From NCBI RefSeq assembly GCF_036241575.1, contig NZ_CP108455.1:1260501-1324500 (forward strand): DNA of 64,000 bases. The letters are read 5' to 3'. This stretch comes from Streptomyces sp. NBC_01267. GTDB taxonomy: Bacteria > Actinomycetota > Actinomycetes > Streptomycetales > Streptomycetaceae. Below the pieces are notes generated by a model, which did no database searches, was not told the DNA's origin, and was given only the letters and a program-made list of their open reading frames with translations. The translations under genes and the position numbers were made by a program. This document shows positions 17,739 through 28,367 of the stretch, piece after piece. Numbering within the stretch: position 1 is the stretch's first letter; each line of letters starts with the position of its first letter.

Positions 17739-18563
17739 GTGCAGGACCGTTCACTCGAAGCACTCGGGCTCGCTGTCGTACCGGCAAAGGAGCCGCTCAG
17801 CTATCCAGGACTGCCCATTCCGGAGCCCTCGCTCCTCGACGGGCGCACCTTGCTCGGGCTCGCCCCGGGCCCAGGCCCGGTGGAGACCTGGAACGTCGCC
17901 GCGCGGAGCGGACCGGTCCCCCTGGACACGTACCTGTCCGGCCAGGGCCTGCCCCTGCTGCGGGAGCGCCACCCCGCCGTCTCGGTCGGCTCCAACGCCT
18001 CTCCCGCGCAGCTCAGCAACAAACTGCTGAGCCGTGGGATCTCGGGGACCGTCCCGATGGTTCCGGTGCGGATCGAAGGCATCGCCATCGGTTGCTGCGC
18101 CCACATCTACCCCGCCGGTTACGTCGCCACCGCGCCGTACATCGACCGGGACTCGGTCCTCTCGCTGGTCGTCACCTGGCTGGACGACGATCAGATGGCT
18201 GCCGTGGACGAGACCGAACTCCCTTACTACCAAAGGGTCTTGCTGCCGTCGGGGGATTTCCCGGCAGAGCTTCCCAACGGTCTGCCGGTGGCTGACGTCC
18301 ACCTCTACGCGAGTGCCATGGGTGTGCTGGCGGGGCCGGACGGCCAGCCCCGCCCGGCGCCACCGGAGCAGGCGGCGCTGCTCGCCGAACTACTGGCGGC
18401 GTCCCCGCGGCTGCACGAACTGCTGGGTCCCGATCCGCAGACCTGGGTGGACCGTGCGTCGAAGGATCCGGAGCTGGCCGACGAGGGAACGCGGCTCTTC
18501 CGTACGGAGGGGTGGGTCGTCATGCTGGACGACTTCCTGCCGTACGCCCAGGCGCACGCCTGA
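17739..18563 (+). CDS. GGCT-fold-like protein of unknown function
   Basis: This 274-residue soluble protein was given the GTG start at 17739, which has AAGGGAAG 5 nt upstream; the earlier GTG at 17715 has its site too close. SVGSNASPAQLSNKL (82-96) and AVDETELPYYQRVLLP (155-170) resemble the substrate-binding YGSN loop and the catalytic-Glu segment of gamma-glutamylcyclotransferase-like proteins. Glu160 is the candidate acid/base. Flanking residues are not of the standard family, so the enzyme identity is uncertain. A 24-bp tandem repeat starts in the last codons. Confidence 0.5.
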   Translation: MQDRSLEALGLAVVPAKEPLSYPGLPIPEPSLLDGRTLLGLAPGPGPVETWNVAARSGPVPLDTYLSGQGLPLLRERHPAVSVGSNASPAQLSNKLLSRGISGTVPMVPVRIEGIAIGCCAHIYPAGYVATAPYIDRDSVLSLVVTWLDDDQMAAVDETELPYYQRVLLPSGDFPAELPNGLPVADVHLYASAMGVLAGPDGQPRPAPPEQAALLAELLAASPRLHELLGPDPQTWVDRASKDPELADEGTRLFRTEGWVVMLDDFLPYAQAHA

Positions 18564-18599
18564 TCCCGAGGCCGGGCGCACGCCTGATCCCGAGGCCGG
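18552..18599. repeat. Perfect 24-bp tandem duplication
   Basis: Copies at 18552-18575 and 18576-18599 are identical. The first copy contains the stop codon of the GGCT-like gene. It abuts the stop of the convergent metal-receptor gene and looks like a recent slippage event. Confidence 0.8.
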
Positions 18600-18605
18600 G
18601 GCCGG

Positions 18606-19307
18606 TCAGCGGAGCGCCGCTCCCAGCACCGCGGGGGCCTCGGCCAACGAGGGCCCGTACCAGGTGAGATGGCGCCCGCTGACGAGCGCCGAGGGGAGAC
18701 CGGGGAAGGCTTCGGGGCCGTCGTCGGCGGTGAAGCGGTAGGGCTCGTCGGGCAGGACGACGAGATCGGCGCCCGAGGCCGTCAGCTCGCCGAGGGCGAT
18801 CCTCGGATACCGCTCGGGGTGCTCCGCGTACACCTGGTGCACCCCGAGCCTGGCCAGCAGATCCCCGGCGAAGGTGTCCCTGCCGAGGACCATCCAGGGC
18901 CTGCGCCAGATCGGCACGATCGCGGTGCGGCGCCGGTACGGGACGACCCCGGCCCAGGAGGCCCGCGCCGCGTCGAGCCAGCCGGGACGGCCGAGACCGC
19001 AGGCCGCGAGCACCCGCTCCAGTTCGCTGAACGCCTGGGGCAGGCCCCGCACTTCGGTGACCAGGACCCGCAGGCCGGACGCCCGCAGCGCGTCGAGGTC
19101 GACGGCCCGGTTCTCCTCCTCGTTGGCGAGCACCAGGTCGGGCCGCAGCCGGACGATCGCCCGCACATCTGGATTCTTGGTGCCCCCGATCCGCGTGACG
19201 TCCAGGTCCGCGGGGTGGCTGCACCAGTCGGTCGCGCCGGCCAGAACCTCGGGAGCACTGACGGCGACGGTCTCGGTCAGGGAGGGGACGAGCGAGACGA
19301 CGCGCAT
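18606..19307 (-). CDS. Helical-backbone metal receptor (BtuF/FepB-like) without signal peptide
   Basis: This 233-residue protein matches periplasmic-binding fold III proteins. It opens MRVVSLVPSLTETV, then has DVRAIVRLRPDLVLANEEEN, a long backbone helix (about 105-125) and a C-terminal lobe with ADLVVLPDEPYRF. Family members usually deliver cobalamin or siderophores to ABC importers from outside the membrane. Here the protein has no signal sequence or lipobox and no ABC genes adjacent. It may act in the cytoplasm or be a sensor-like relative. The start lies 9 nt from the XRE-cupin stop, so they are likely co-transcribed. Confidence 0.75.
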   Translation of the reverse strand: MRVVSLVPSLTETVAVSAPEVLAGATDWCSHPADLDVTRIGGTKNPDVRAIVRLRPDLVLANEEENRAVDLDALRASGLRVLVTEVRGLPQAFSELERVLAACGLGRPGWLDAARASWAGVVPYRRRTAIVPIWRRPWMVLGRDTFAGDLLARLGVHQVYAEHPERYPRIALGELTASGADLVVLPDEPYRFTADDGPEAFPGLPSALVSGRHLTWYGPSLAEAPAVLGAALR

Positions 19308-19316
19308 CGGGACCGC

Positions 19317-19892
19317 TCAGTACCGCTGTTCGGCGGTCGCGTCGACGTGTTCGGCCACGGCGACGACCACGATCCGGGTCTCGGGGGCGGTGGCACGCCA
19401 GCGGTGACGCACGCCGCCCGACAGGAACAGGGTGTCGCCGCGCTCCAGGCGGTAGGCCCGCCCTTCGGCCTCCACGTCGGCCGCGCCCTCGGCGACGTAC
19501 AGCACCTCGTCGTTGCGGTGCTGGAACTCCCGCCCGGTGTCCTGCTCGCCGGTGAACTCCATGGCGTGCAACTGGTGGTGTCCGCGCACCAGCGGCCGGA
19601 TCTGCGGCTCGGGATCCGGCACGGCCCCGGGGGCGGTCACCGCGCGGACGATGTCGACGGTGCGGGCCGCGTCGGAGTCGGCGAGCAGTTCCTTCGCCGT
19701 GGACTCCAGTGCCTCGGCGACCCGCTGGAGCGAGCGCACGCTCGGCCGGGCCCGCTCGTTCTCGATCTGGCTGAGGAAGGGCACGGAGAGTCCGCTGCGC
19801 GCCGAGACCTTGGCGAGGGTGAGCCCCAGAGCACGGCGGCGCCTGCGAACCGCGGCGCCCACCCGGAGTGTTTCCTTCTCGTCCTTGTCCAT
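19317..19892 (-). CDS. XRE-family regulator with cupin domain
   Basis: This 191-residue regulator has an HTH (about 14-66, with GLTLAKVSARSGLSVPFLSQIENERARPSV) and a C-terminal cupin (about 105-185, HRNDEVLYVAEGAADVEAEG and RGDTLFLSGGVRHRW). The ATG at 19892 follows GGGAG and gives a normal N-terminus; upstream codons lack the HTH context. Such proteins often sense small molecules through the cupin and control amino-acid or polyamine genes. It lies downstream of, and co-directional with, the betaine/choline importer but beyond its terminator. That importer as target is only a guess. Confidence 0.88.
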   Translation of the reverse strand: MDKDEKETLRVGAAVRRRRRALGLTLAKVSARSGLSVPFLSQIENERARPSVRSLQRVAEALESTAKELLADSDAARTVDIVRAVTAPGAVPDPEPQIRPLVRGHHQLHAMEFTGEQDTGREFQHRNDEVLYVAEGAADVEAEGRAYRLERGDTLFLSGGVRHRWRATAPETRIVVVAVAEHVDATAEQRY

Positions 19893-20115
19893 CTCCCGGA
19901 TACCCTCCCCTTGCCGTATCGCCAGTGGTGTCTGCTGCAAGCACCTTACGCAGCTTCGGCCCACCGCTGGGCACTCCTGTCACACCTGCGTCGCACAACC
20001 TTTCATCCGCACATCTGCGCGCAGACCCCCCGGCCCGCCGCCACCGGGCCGGATCCGGTGCACCGACCTGCGGGTACGGGCCGCCCGGCCCGGCGCACCG
20101 CGGGCAGACAGCAGC

Positions 20116-20154
20116 GAGGGGGTGGTCGACGCCACCGGCGTTGACCACCCCCTC
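20116..20154 (-). terminator. Terminator of the betaine/choline importer operon
   Basis: An 18-bp stem with one G-U pair (20116-20133 with 20137-20154) and a 3-nt loop, 17 nt after the permease-receptor stop. Confidence 0.8.
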
Positions 20155-20170
20155 ACGGAGCGCTGACGGA

Positions 20171-22790
<2,620 letters not shown>

Positions 22791-22798
<8 letters not shown>

Positions 22799-23867
22799 TT
22801 GCGACCGCCTTGTTCTCGGGAGCTGCGTCGCAAGCCAGGGGGGCCTCGGCGTATTCGCCGAGGAAGCCTATGAGCCGGGACTGGGGGACGACTCCGACGA
22901 CCTTGCCCTGGGCGTTCTTCACGGCCACCGGGTGCGGTACGCGCGCGCTCACGCCGCACAGGTCGGCGAAGGTCGTGTCGGGGGTGACCGTCTCGCAGCC
23001 GCACTCCGCCGCGTCGGGGCGGTGGGTGTCGGTCATCATCGCCGCGGCGGTGAGGACCCGGGTGCGGTCCACGTCCTTGGTGAACGAGGCGACGTAGTCG
23101 TTGGCTGGCGTGATGAGGATGTCCTCGGCGGTGCCGAGCTGGACGATCTCACCGTCCCGCATGACCGCGATGCCGTCGCCGAGACGCATGGCCTCGTTGA
23201 GGTCGTGGGTGATGAAGACGATGGTCTTCTTCAGCCGCTTCTGGAGTTCGAGCAGCTGGTCCTGCATGTCACGGCGGATCAGCGGGTCGAGCGCGCTGAA
23301 GGACTCGTCCATCAGCAGCAGGTCCGCGTCGGTGGCGAGCGCACGGGCCAGACCCACGCGCTGCTGCATACCGCCGGACAGCTCGTCGGGCCAGGAGTTC
23401 TCCCAGCCGGCGAGACCCGTCAGTTCCAGGGCCTCGGCCGCCCGCTTCTCGCGTTCCGCGCGAGGCACTCCCTGTACTTCGAGGCCGTAGCCCGCGTTCT
23501 CCAGCACACTGCGGTGCGGGAAGAGCGCGAAGTGCTGGAAGACCATGCTGATCTTCTTCGAACGCACCGCCCGCAGCTCGCGGTCGCTCAGCGCGGTCAG
23601 GTCCTCACCGTCGAAGAGCACCCGGCCGGAGGTCGGCTCCAGCAGCCCGTTGAGCATGCGCAGCAACGTGGACTTGCCGGATCCGGAGAGCCCCATCACG
23701 ACGAAGATCTGGCCCGGTTCGACGGTGAAGGATGCGTCGATCACCGCAGCAGTCGTCCCTTCACCGCGCAGCTCATCGCGGCCGGTGCCGTTCTCGAGTT
23801 TCCGCACGGCTTCATCGGGTCGTCTGCCGAACACTTTGTACAAGCGGTCGGCTTGCAGCCTGGACAC
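22791..23867 (-). CDS. Betaine/choline ABC transporter ATP-binding protein (OpuAA/ProV type)
   Basis: This 358-residue ATPase energises the fused permease-receptor that overlaps its 3' end. Walker A is GLSGSGKST (59-67), the signature LSGGMQQR (163-170), Walker B LLLMDE (about 183-188) and the H-loop ITHDLNEA. The region after about 275 is a CBS-like regulatory tail, as in osmoregulated OpuA/ProV, though divergent and Cys-containing (AAECGCET). The upstream 213 nt presumably holds the promoter, but I could not fix its elements. Confidence 0.92.
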
Positions 23868-24080
23868 ATATACCTCACGCGTTGGAACGAAAACGACCCG
23901 TCACCCCCGTGTCGACAGGTCGTGGAGCGGCGCGGGATCTGTCCGCTTCACCCTCGCAATACTTGAATCTGCTACTGGTTCCGCTCCGTGGCGGCGCCTG
24001 CCCACCCTTATGCGGTCCAAACAAATCAGTGACTCAGCTCACCACGGGTGACTGTCGGTGGGGTACGGCATCATCGGAGC

Positions 24081-25001
24081 GTGACGCGACGCCTGATGCT
24101 CCTCGATTCCGCTTCCCTCTACTACCGGGCCTACTTCGGGGTCCCCGACTCCGTACGGGCCCCGGACGGCACCCCGGTCAATGCCGTCCGCGGGCTGCTC
24201 GACTTCATCGCCCGGCTGGTGCAGGACCACCGGCCGGACGATCTGGTCGCCTGCATGGACGCCGACTGGCGCCCGCAGTGGCGGGTCGACCTGATCCCTT
24301 CGTACAAGGCGCACCGGGTCGCGCAGCTGACGGCGGAGGGGCCCGACGAGGAGGAGACCCCGGACACCCTGGCCCCGCAGGTCCCGGTGATCGAGCAGGT
24401 GCTGGACGCCCTGGGCATCGCCCGGGTCGGCGTGGAGGGGTACGAGGCGGACGACGTCATCGGCACCCTGGCCGGGCTGGCGACGGGCCCGGTGGACATC
24501 GTCACCGGCGACCGCGACCTCTACCAGCTGGTGGACGACGCACGCGGTGTGCGGGTGCTCTATCCCCTGAAGGGCGTCGGGAACCTCCAGCTCACCGATG
24601 AGGCGCTGCTGCGCGAGAAGTACGGGGTGGACGGCCGGGGGTACGTGGATCTGGCGCTGCTGCGCGGCGATCCGAGCGACGGGCTGCCCGGGGTGCCGGG
24701 AATCGGCGAGAAGACCGCCGCCAAGCTGCTCGACGCGTTCGGTGATCTGGCCGGGATCATGGCCGCCGTCGACGATCCGGCGTCCGGGCTGACGCCCTCG
24801 CAGCGCCGGAAGCTCGACGAGTCCCGCCCCTACGTGGCGGTGGCGCCGACGGTGGTGCGGGTCGCCTCCGACGTACCGCTGCCCCCGTTCGACCCGGAGC
24901 TGCCCGTCGAGCCGCGCGATCCTGCGGCCCTGGACGAACTCGCCGCCCGGTGGGGTCTGGGTGGATCGCTCCAGCGGCTGCTCTCCACTCTGCATCCCTG
25001 A
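24081..25001 (+). CDS. 5'-3' exonuclease (PolA-type FEN domain)
   Basis: This 306-residue stand-alone 5' nuclease is related to the N-terminal domain of DNA polymerase I. Metal-binding residues appear in LMLLDSASLYYRAYFG, CMDADWRPQWR, YEADDVIGTLAG and TGDRDLYQLV. The helix-hairpin-helix is GDPSDGLPGVPGIGEKTAAKLL (about 203-224). It probably removes RNA primers or flaps as a back-up to PolA. The GTG at 24081 was chosen; its GGAG lies unusually close, and ATG 24096 is possible. It precedes the siderophore reductase by 47 nt, a gap that carries an iron-box-like palindrome. Confidence 0.88.
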   Translation: MTRRLMLLDSASLYYRAYFGVPDSVRAPDGTPVNAVRGLLDFIARLVQDHRPDDLVACMDADWRPQWRVDLIPSYKAHRVAQLTAEGPDEEETPDTLAPQVPVIEQVLDALGIARVGVEGYEADDVIGTLAGLATGPVDIVTGDRDLYQLVDDARGVRVLYPLKGVGNLQLTDEALLREKYGVDGRGYVDLALLRGDPSDGLPGVPGIGEKTAAKLLDAFGDLAGIMAAVDDPASGLTPSQRRKLDESRPYVAVAPTVVRVASDVPLPPFDPELPVEPRDPAALDELAARWGLGGSLQRLLSTLHP

Positions 25002-25009
25002 GGTGCTAA

Positions 25010-25025
25010 CTTAGGTGAACCTAAG
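25010..25025 (+). promoter_or_regulatory. Iron-box-like palindrome (DmdR/DtxR-type operator candidate)
   Basis: CTTAGGTGAACCTAAG is a perfect 7-2-7 palindrome made of TTAGGT and ACCTAA half-sites, 23 nt before the siderophore-reductase start. The usual 19-bp iron box has a wider spacing between half-sites, so binding by DmdR/DtxR is plausible but not certain. Confidence 0.55.
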
Positions 25026-25048
25026 AAACCTTGATCAGGGAGCTGTCC

Positions 25049-25891
25049 GTGGCAGAACAACCGGCCCGTAAGACACCGCAGGCCCGCGAGGCACAGGTGG
25101 TGCGCGTCGAGCGGATCACTCCGCACATGGTGCGTCTCGTCCTCGGCGGTGAGGGGCTGGAGACGTTCGACGCAACGGAGTTCACCGACCACTACATCAA
25201 GGTGCTGTTCGCGCCCGAGGGCGTGAGCTATCCGGAGCCGTTCGACATGGCCCGGATCCGTGAGGAGTTCCCGCGCGAGCAGTGGCCGGTCACCCGGACG
25301 TACACGGTGCGGGCCTGGGACCCGGCGCTGCGCGAGCTGACCGTCGACTTCGTGGTCCACGGCGACGCGGGTCTGGCGGGTCCGTGGGCGGCCAGGGCCC
25401 GGACCGGCGAGACGGTGCGCTTCCTGGGCCCCGGTGGCGGGTACGCCCCGGACCCGGCCGCCGACTGGCACCTGCTGGCGGGCGACGAGAGCGCGCTGCC
25501 CGCCATCGCCGCCGCGCTGGAGCGGATGCCCGCGGGCGCGGTGGTGCATGCCTTCGTCGAGGTGTCGGGCGCCGAGGAGGAGCAGAAGTTCCTCACCCCC
25601 GAGGGCGTCGAGGTCACCTGGCTGCACCGCGGTGACCGCCCGGTCGGTGAGGCGCTCGTCGAGGCGGTGCGCGGCCTGGACTTCCCGGCCGGTGACGTCA
25701 GCGCCTTCGTGCACGGTGAGGCGGGCTGTGTGAAGGAGCTCCGGCGCCATCTGCGGATGGACCACGGAGTGCCCCGCGAGCGGCTGTCGATCTCCGGTTA
25801 CTGGCGGCTCGGCCAGGACGACGAGACCTGGCGGGCGGCCAAGCGGGAGTGGAACGCGCAGGTGGAGGCCGAGCAGGAGCAGACTGCCTGA
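25049..25891 (+). CDS. Siderophore-interacting FAD reductase (SIP/ViuB family)
   Basis: This 280-residue protein reduces ferric siderophores in the cytoplasm to release Fe2+. The FAD-binding barrel carries RTYTVRAWDP, and the NAD(P)H-binding half has HLLAGDESALPAIAAALE and FVHGEAGCVKELRRHL. The C-terminal SGYWRLGQDDETWR tail is characteristic of SIP proteins. The GTG at 25049 has AGGGAG about 7 nt upstream; the TTG at 25031 lacks such a site. The upstream palindrome suggests iron repression. A strong terminator follows. Confidence 0.92.
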   Translation: MAEQPARKTPQAREAQVVRVERITPHMVRLVLGGEGLETFDATEFTDHYIKVLFAPEGVSYPEPFDMARIREEFPREQWPVTRTYTVRAWDPALRELTVDFVVHGDAGLAGPWAARARTGETVRFLGPGGGYAPDPAADWHLLAGDESALPAIAAALERMPAGAVVHAFVEVSGAEEEQKFLTPEGVEVTWLHRGDRPVGEALVEAVRGLDFPAGDVSAFVHGEAGCVKELRRHLRMDHGVPRERLSISGYWRLGQDDETWRAAKREWNAQVEAEQEQTA

Positions 25892-25917
25892 CCTCGTCAC
25901 GAGAAGAGAACCCCCGC

Positions 25918-25950
25918 GAACCCCCGGCCGTCAACGACGGCCGGGGGTTC
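25918..25950 (+). terminator. Terminator after the siderophore reductase
   Basis: Perfect 15-bp stem (25918-25932 with 25936-25950) with a 3-nt loop, 26 nt after the stop. Confidence 0.8.
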
Positions 25951-26064
25951 TCCGTTTCGGGGGAATTCCCGGCGCGGACCGTCGGCGGCAGGCCCGAGGA
26001 GGGTAGGTGTCCGCTCGGCCCACGTGGCCGTGGAGAGGCCGTCCGGCCAGAAGTCCGCCCCCCG

Positions 26065-26092
26065 TTGGTCAGTTGTGCGGACAACTGACCAA
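26065..26092. promoter_or_regulatory. 12-bp inverted repeat overlapping the sigK -35 element
   Basis: TTGGTCAGTTGT at 26065-26076 is exactly repeated in inverted form at 26081-26092 (4-nt centre). Its right arm shares CCAA with the -35 element at 26089-26095. A bound repressor would block the promoter. Alternatively it is a hairpin ending read-through from the left. Confidence 0.5.
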
Positions 26093-26118
26093 TCCGTGCC
26101 GTCCACGGCTCCGAATAG
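26089..26118 (+). promoter_or_regulatory. SigK-type promoter of sigK-rskA
   Basis: CCAATCC (26089-26095), 15-nt spacer, CCGAATAG (26111-26118). The -10 is identical to the published mycobacterial SigK -10 as I recall it, and the same element occurs upstream of the fasciclin gene and the lipid operon. It places transcription about 40 nt before the sigK start, so sigK is probably autoregulated. Confidence 0.75.
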
Positions 26119-26166
26119 TGACCGGGAACCCACATGCCCCCTGTCCGCACCATGGAGGAACGTCGC

Positions 26167-26751
26167 GTGAAAGAAGCCGTGCACATCAGCGGAGCCGCCT
26201 CGGCCGGCCCTGATCTGCAGCAGTTGCTCGCCCAGGTCGCGCGTGGGGACCAGGACGCCTTCTCGCGTCTGTACGACGCCGTGTGCGGCCCCGTTCTCGG
26301 GCTGGTGCGCACGGTGCTTCGTGACCCCGCCCAGTCGGAGGAAGTGGCCCAGGAAGTACTCCTGGAGGTGTGGCGCACCGCGGCCCGTTTCCGTACCGAC
26401 CGCGGTTCCGCGATGAACTGGGTGCTGATGCTCGCCCACCGCAGGGCGGTCGACCGGGTGCGCTCCGCCCAGGCCGCGTCGGACCGCGAGCACAAAGCCG
26501 CCCTGCTGGACCGGACACCTGCCTTCGACGAGGTCACCGAGCAGGTGGAGGCCCGGCTGGAACGGGAACAGGTACGGCGCTGCATGGGCTCTCTCACCGA
26601 GGTGCAGCGCGAGTCGGTGACGCTCGCGTACTACCGGGGGCTCGCCTACCGGGAAGTGGCCGAGCTGCTCTCCGTACCACTCGGCACCATCAAGACTCGA
26701 CTGCGCGACGGACTCATCCGGATGCGCGACTGCCTGGGGGTCAGCGCATGA
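26167..26751 (+). CDS. sigK: ECF RNA polymerase sigma factor, SigK type
   Basis: This 194-residue group 4 sigma factor has region 2 (about 18-85, QDAFSRLYDAVCGPVLGLV to FRTDRGSAMNWVLMLAHRRAVDRVR) and region 4 (about 140-190, LTEVQRESVTLAYYRGLAYREVAELL then GTIKTRLRDGLIRMR). The GTG at 26167 sits 8 nt after GGAGG. Its gene overlaps rskA by 4 nt. SigK assignment rests on the paired RskA, on the nearby homologues of M. tuberculosis Rv0449c-Rv0446c and MPT83, and on the matching promoters. It is predicted to drive those units. Confidence 0.9.
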   Translation: MKEAVHISGAASAGPDLQQLLAQVARGDQDAFSRLYDAVCGPVLGLVRTVLRDPAQSEEVAQEVLLEVWRTAARFRTDRGSAMNWVLMLAHRRAVDRVRSAQAASDREHKAALLDRTPAFDEVTEQVEARLEREQVRRCMGSLTEVQRESVTLAYYRGLAYREVAELLSVPLGTIKTRLRDGLIRMRDCLGVSA

Positions 26752-27497
26752 TGACGGCGGATCTGCACACGCTCACCGGCGCGTACGCGCTCCACGCACT
26801 GGAGCCGGACGAGCGCGCCGCGTTCGAGGAACACCTCCGGGCGTGCCCGGCCTGCACCCAGGAGGTGGACGAACTGATCGCCACCGCGGGCAGGTTGGGA
26901 CTCGCCGTCACGGTCACCCCGCCCCCCGCTCTCAAAGTACAGGTCATGCGGCGGATCGCCACCGAGCGGCAGGAGGCGCCACTGTTGCGGCGGCACTCGC
27001 GTGGCGGTGGCGCCCGCGGTGGGCGCGCACTGTCGCGCTTCGCGCTGGCCGCCTGCCTGGCCGCCGCCGTCGGCTTCGGCGGGATCGCGGTGTGGCAGCA
27101 CCAGGAGGCGGGCGACGCGAGGACCAGCGCGGCACGGTCCGAACAGCAGGCCCAGGCGCTGGCCTCGGTGCTCGCCGCCCCGGACGCGAAGGTCACCACG
27201 GGGAAGCTGAAGGGCGGCGCGACCGGCACGGTCGTGGTCTCGCACAGCAGGAACAAGGCGGCGTTCCTGGCATCCGGACTGCCGAAACCGCCGAGCGGCA
27301 AGACGTATCAGCTCTGGTTCGACGACCACGGCACCATGCGCTCCGCCGGTCTGCTGAATTCGGCTTCCGCCGCGGCCGGGACGGTCCTCGACGGCCCGGT
27401 GGACTCCGCGCAGGGCATGGGCCTCACGGTCGAACCGGCGGGCGGTTCGGCGGCCCCGACCACCGCTCCCCTCGCGCTGATGACGTTCTCCGCCTGA
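26748..27497 (+). CDS. rskA: Anti-sigma-K factor RskA
   Basis: This 249-residue single-pass membrane protein has a cytoplasmic anti-sigma domain with the zinc-binding ZAS pattern His29-x3-Cys33-x2-Cys36 (EEHLRACPAC). One membrane helix (about 95-117) precedes an extracytoplasmic RskA domain containing FLASGLPKPPSGKTYQLWFDD. It should sequester SigK until cut by regulated proteolysis. The ATG overlaps the sigK stop (ATGA), giving coupled synthesis. In mycobacteria the site-2 protease Rip1 completes RskA cleavage. The S2P gene at 56 kb here is of another subfamily. Confidence 0.9.
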   Translation: MMTADLHTLTGAYALHALEPDERAAFEEHLRACPACTQEVDELIATAGRLGLAVTVTPPPALKVQVMRRIATERQEAPLLRRHSRGGGARGGRALSRFALAACLAAAVGFGGIAVWQHQEAGDARTSAARSEQQAQALASVLAAPDAKVTTGKLKGGATGTVVVSHSRNKAAFLASGLPKPPSGKTYQLWFDDHGTMRSAGLLNSASAAAGTVLDGPVDSAQGMGLTVEPAGGSAAPTTAPLALMTFSA

Positions 27498-27513
27498 GCC
27501 CGGGAACGTACGG

Positions 27514-27553
27514 CACGGGGGGCCTGCCCGGTCGGCCGGGCAGGCCCCCCGTG
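27514..27553. terminator. Bidirectional terminator between rskA and the lipid operon
   Basis: Perfect 18-bp stem (27514-27531 with 27536-27553) and a 4-nt loop, between the convergent stops of rskA and the DUF1295 gene. Confidence 0.85.
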
Positions 27554-27563
27554 GTCCGTGATC

Positions 27564-28367
27564 TCAGCTCCGCTTCGGCGGGAGTGGGAAGAAGCCGCTG
27601 GTACGCGCCGTGTACGCGGCGAAGCCGGGCCGGTCGGCCATGTGCCGCTCCAGGAGCCGTTTTCCGCTGCCGCCGATCAGCAGGAAACTCATGACCAGCG
27701 GGCTGACCACGGTCACGGCGGCCACCACCGGGTCGTCACAGACGATCAGGAAAAGCCCCCACCAGACACAGAAGTCACCGAAGTAGTTGGGGTGCCTGGT
27801 CCAGGACCAGAGGCCGCGGTCCATGATCCGGCCACGGTTCGCGGGATCGGCCTTGAACCGGGCCAGCTGCCGGTCCCCCACCGCTTCGAAGAGCAGACCG
27901 GTCAGCCAGAGCACGCACCCGGCGTAGCCGGCGGGCCCCAGCTTCCCCGGCAGGTACATCGCGGCCTGCACCGGCAGCGAGACCAGCAGGACCAGCAGGC
28001 CCTGGAGCAGATAGACCATACGCAGCGCGTAGAGGTTCCGGTGGCCCGGCGCCCTGGCGAGCATCGCCTCGTACCGGGCGTCCTCGCCGTGGCCGCGCCC
28101 GCGGAGGGCGATGTGCACGGCGAGCCGCAGCCCCCACACGACGGTCAGCACGGTCACCAGGAGCCGCCGTACGCCGTCGCCCTCCCCCGCCGACACGGCG
28201 TACGCGACGAGCGCCACCGCCGCGAAGGCCGCGCCCCAGGCGATGTCGACGATCCGGTGCAGTCCCCTGGCGACGGCGAGGGCGAAGGTGAGGAGCATGA
28301 CGGTGAGCGCGGTGGCCGCGGCGGCGCCGACGCCCTGGCCGAACGCCCCCCACGGGTAGCCGTTCAC
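27564..28367 (-). CDS. DUF1295 membrane protein (steroid 5-alpha-reductase-like), Rv0446c homologue
   Basis: This 267-residue integral membrane protein has about six helices. The C-terminal RGLWSWTRHPNYFGDFCVWWG motif is typical of DUF1295 and isoprenylcysteine methyltransferase/steroid reductase folds, where it binds a nucleotide cofactor. A reductase step on a modified fatty acyl chain would fit its place in the operon (inference). The GTG at 28367 overlaps the stop of the upstream methyltransferase (GTGA). It is the last gene of the five-gene operon and faces rskA. Confidence 0.85.
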   Translation of the reverse strand: MNGYPWGAFGQGVGAAAATALTVMLLTFALAVARGLHRIVDIAWGAAFAAVALVAYAVSAGEGDGVRRLLVTVLTVVWGLRLAVHIALRGRGHGEDARYEAMLARAPGHRNLYALRMVYLLQGLLVLLVSLPVQAAMYLPGKLGPAGYAGCVLWLTGLLFEAVGDRQLARFKADPANRGRIMDRGLWSWTRHPNYFGDFCVWWGLFLIVCDDPVVAAVTVVSPLVMSFLLIGGSGKRLLERHMADRPGFAAYTARTSGFFPLPPKRS

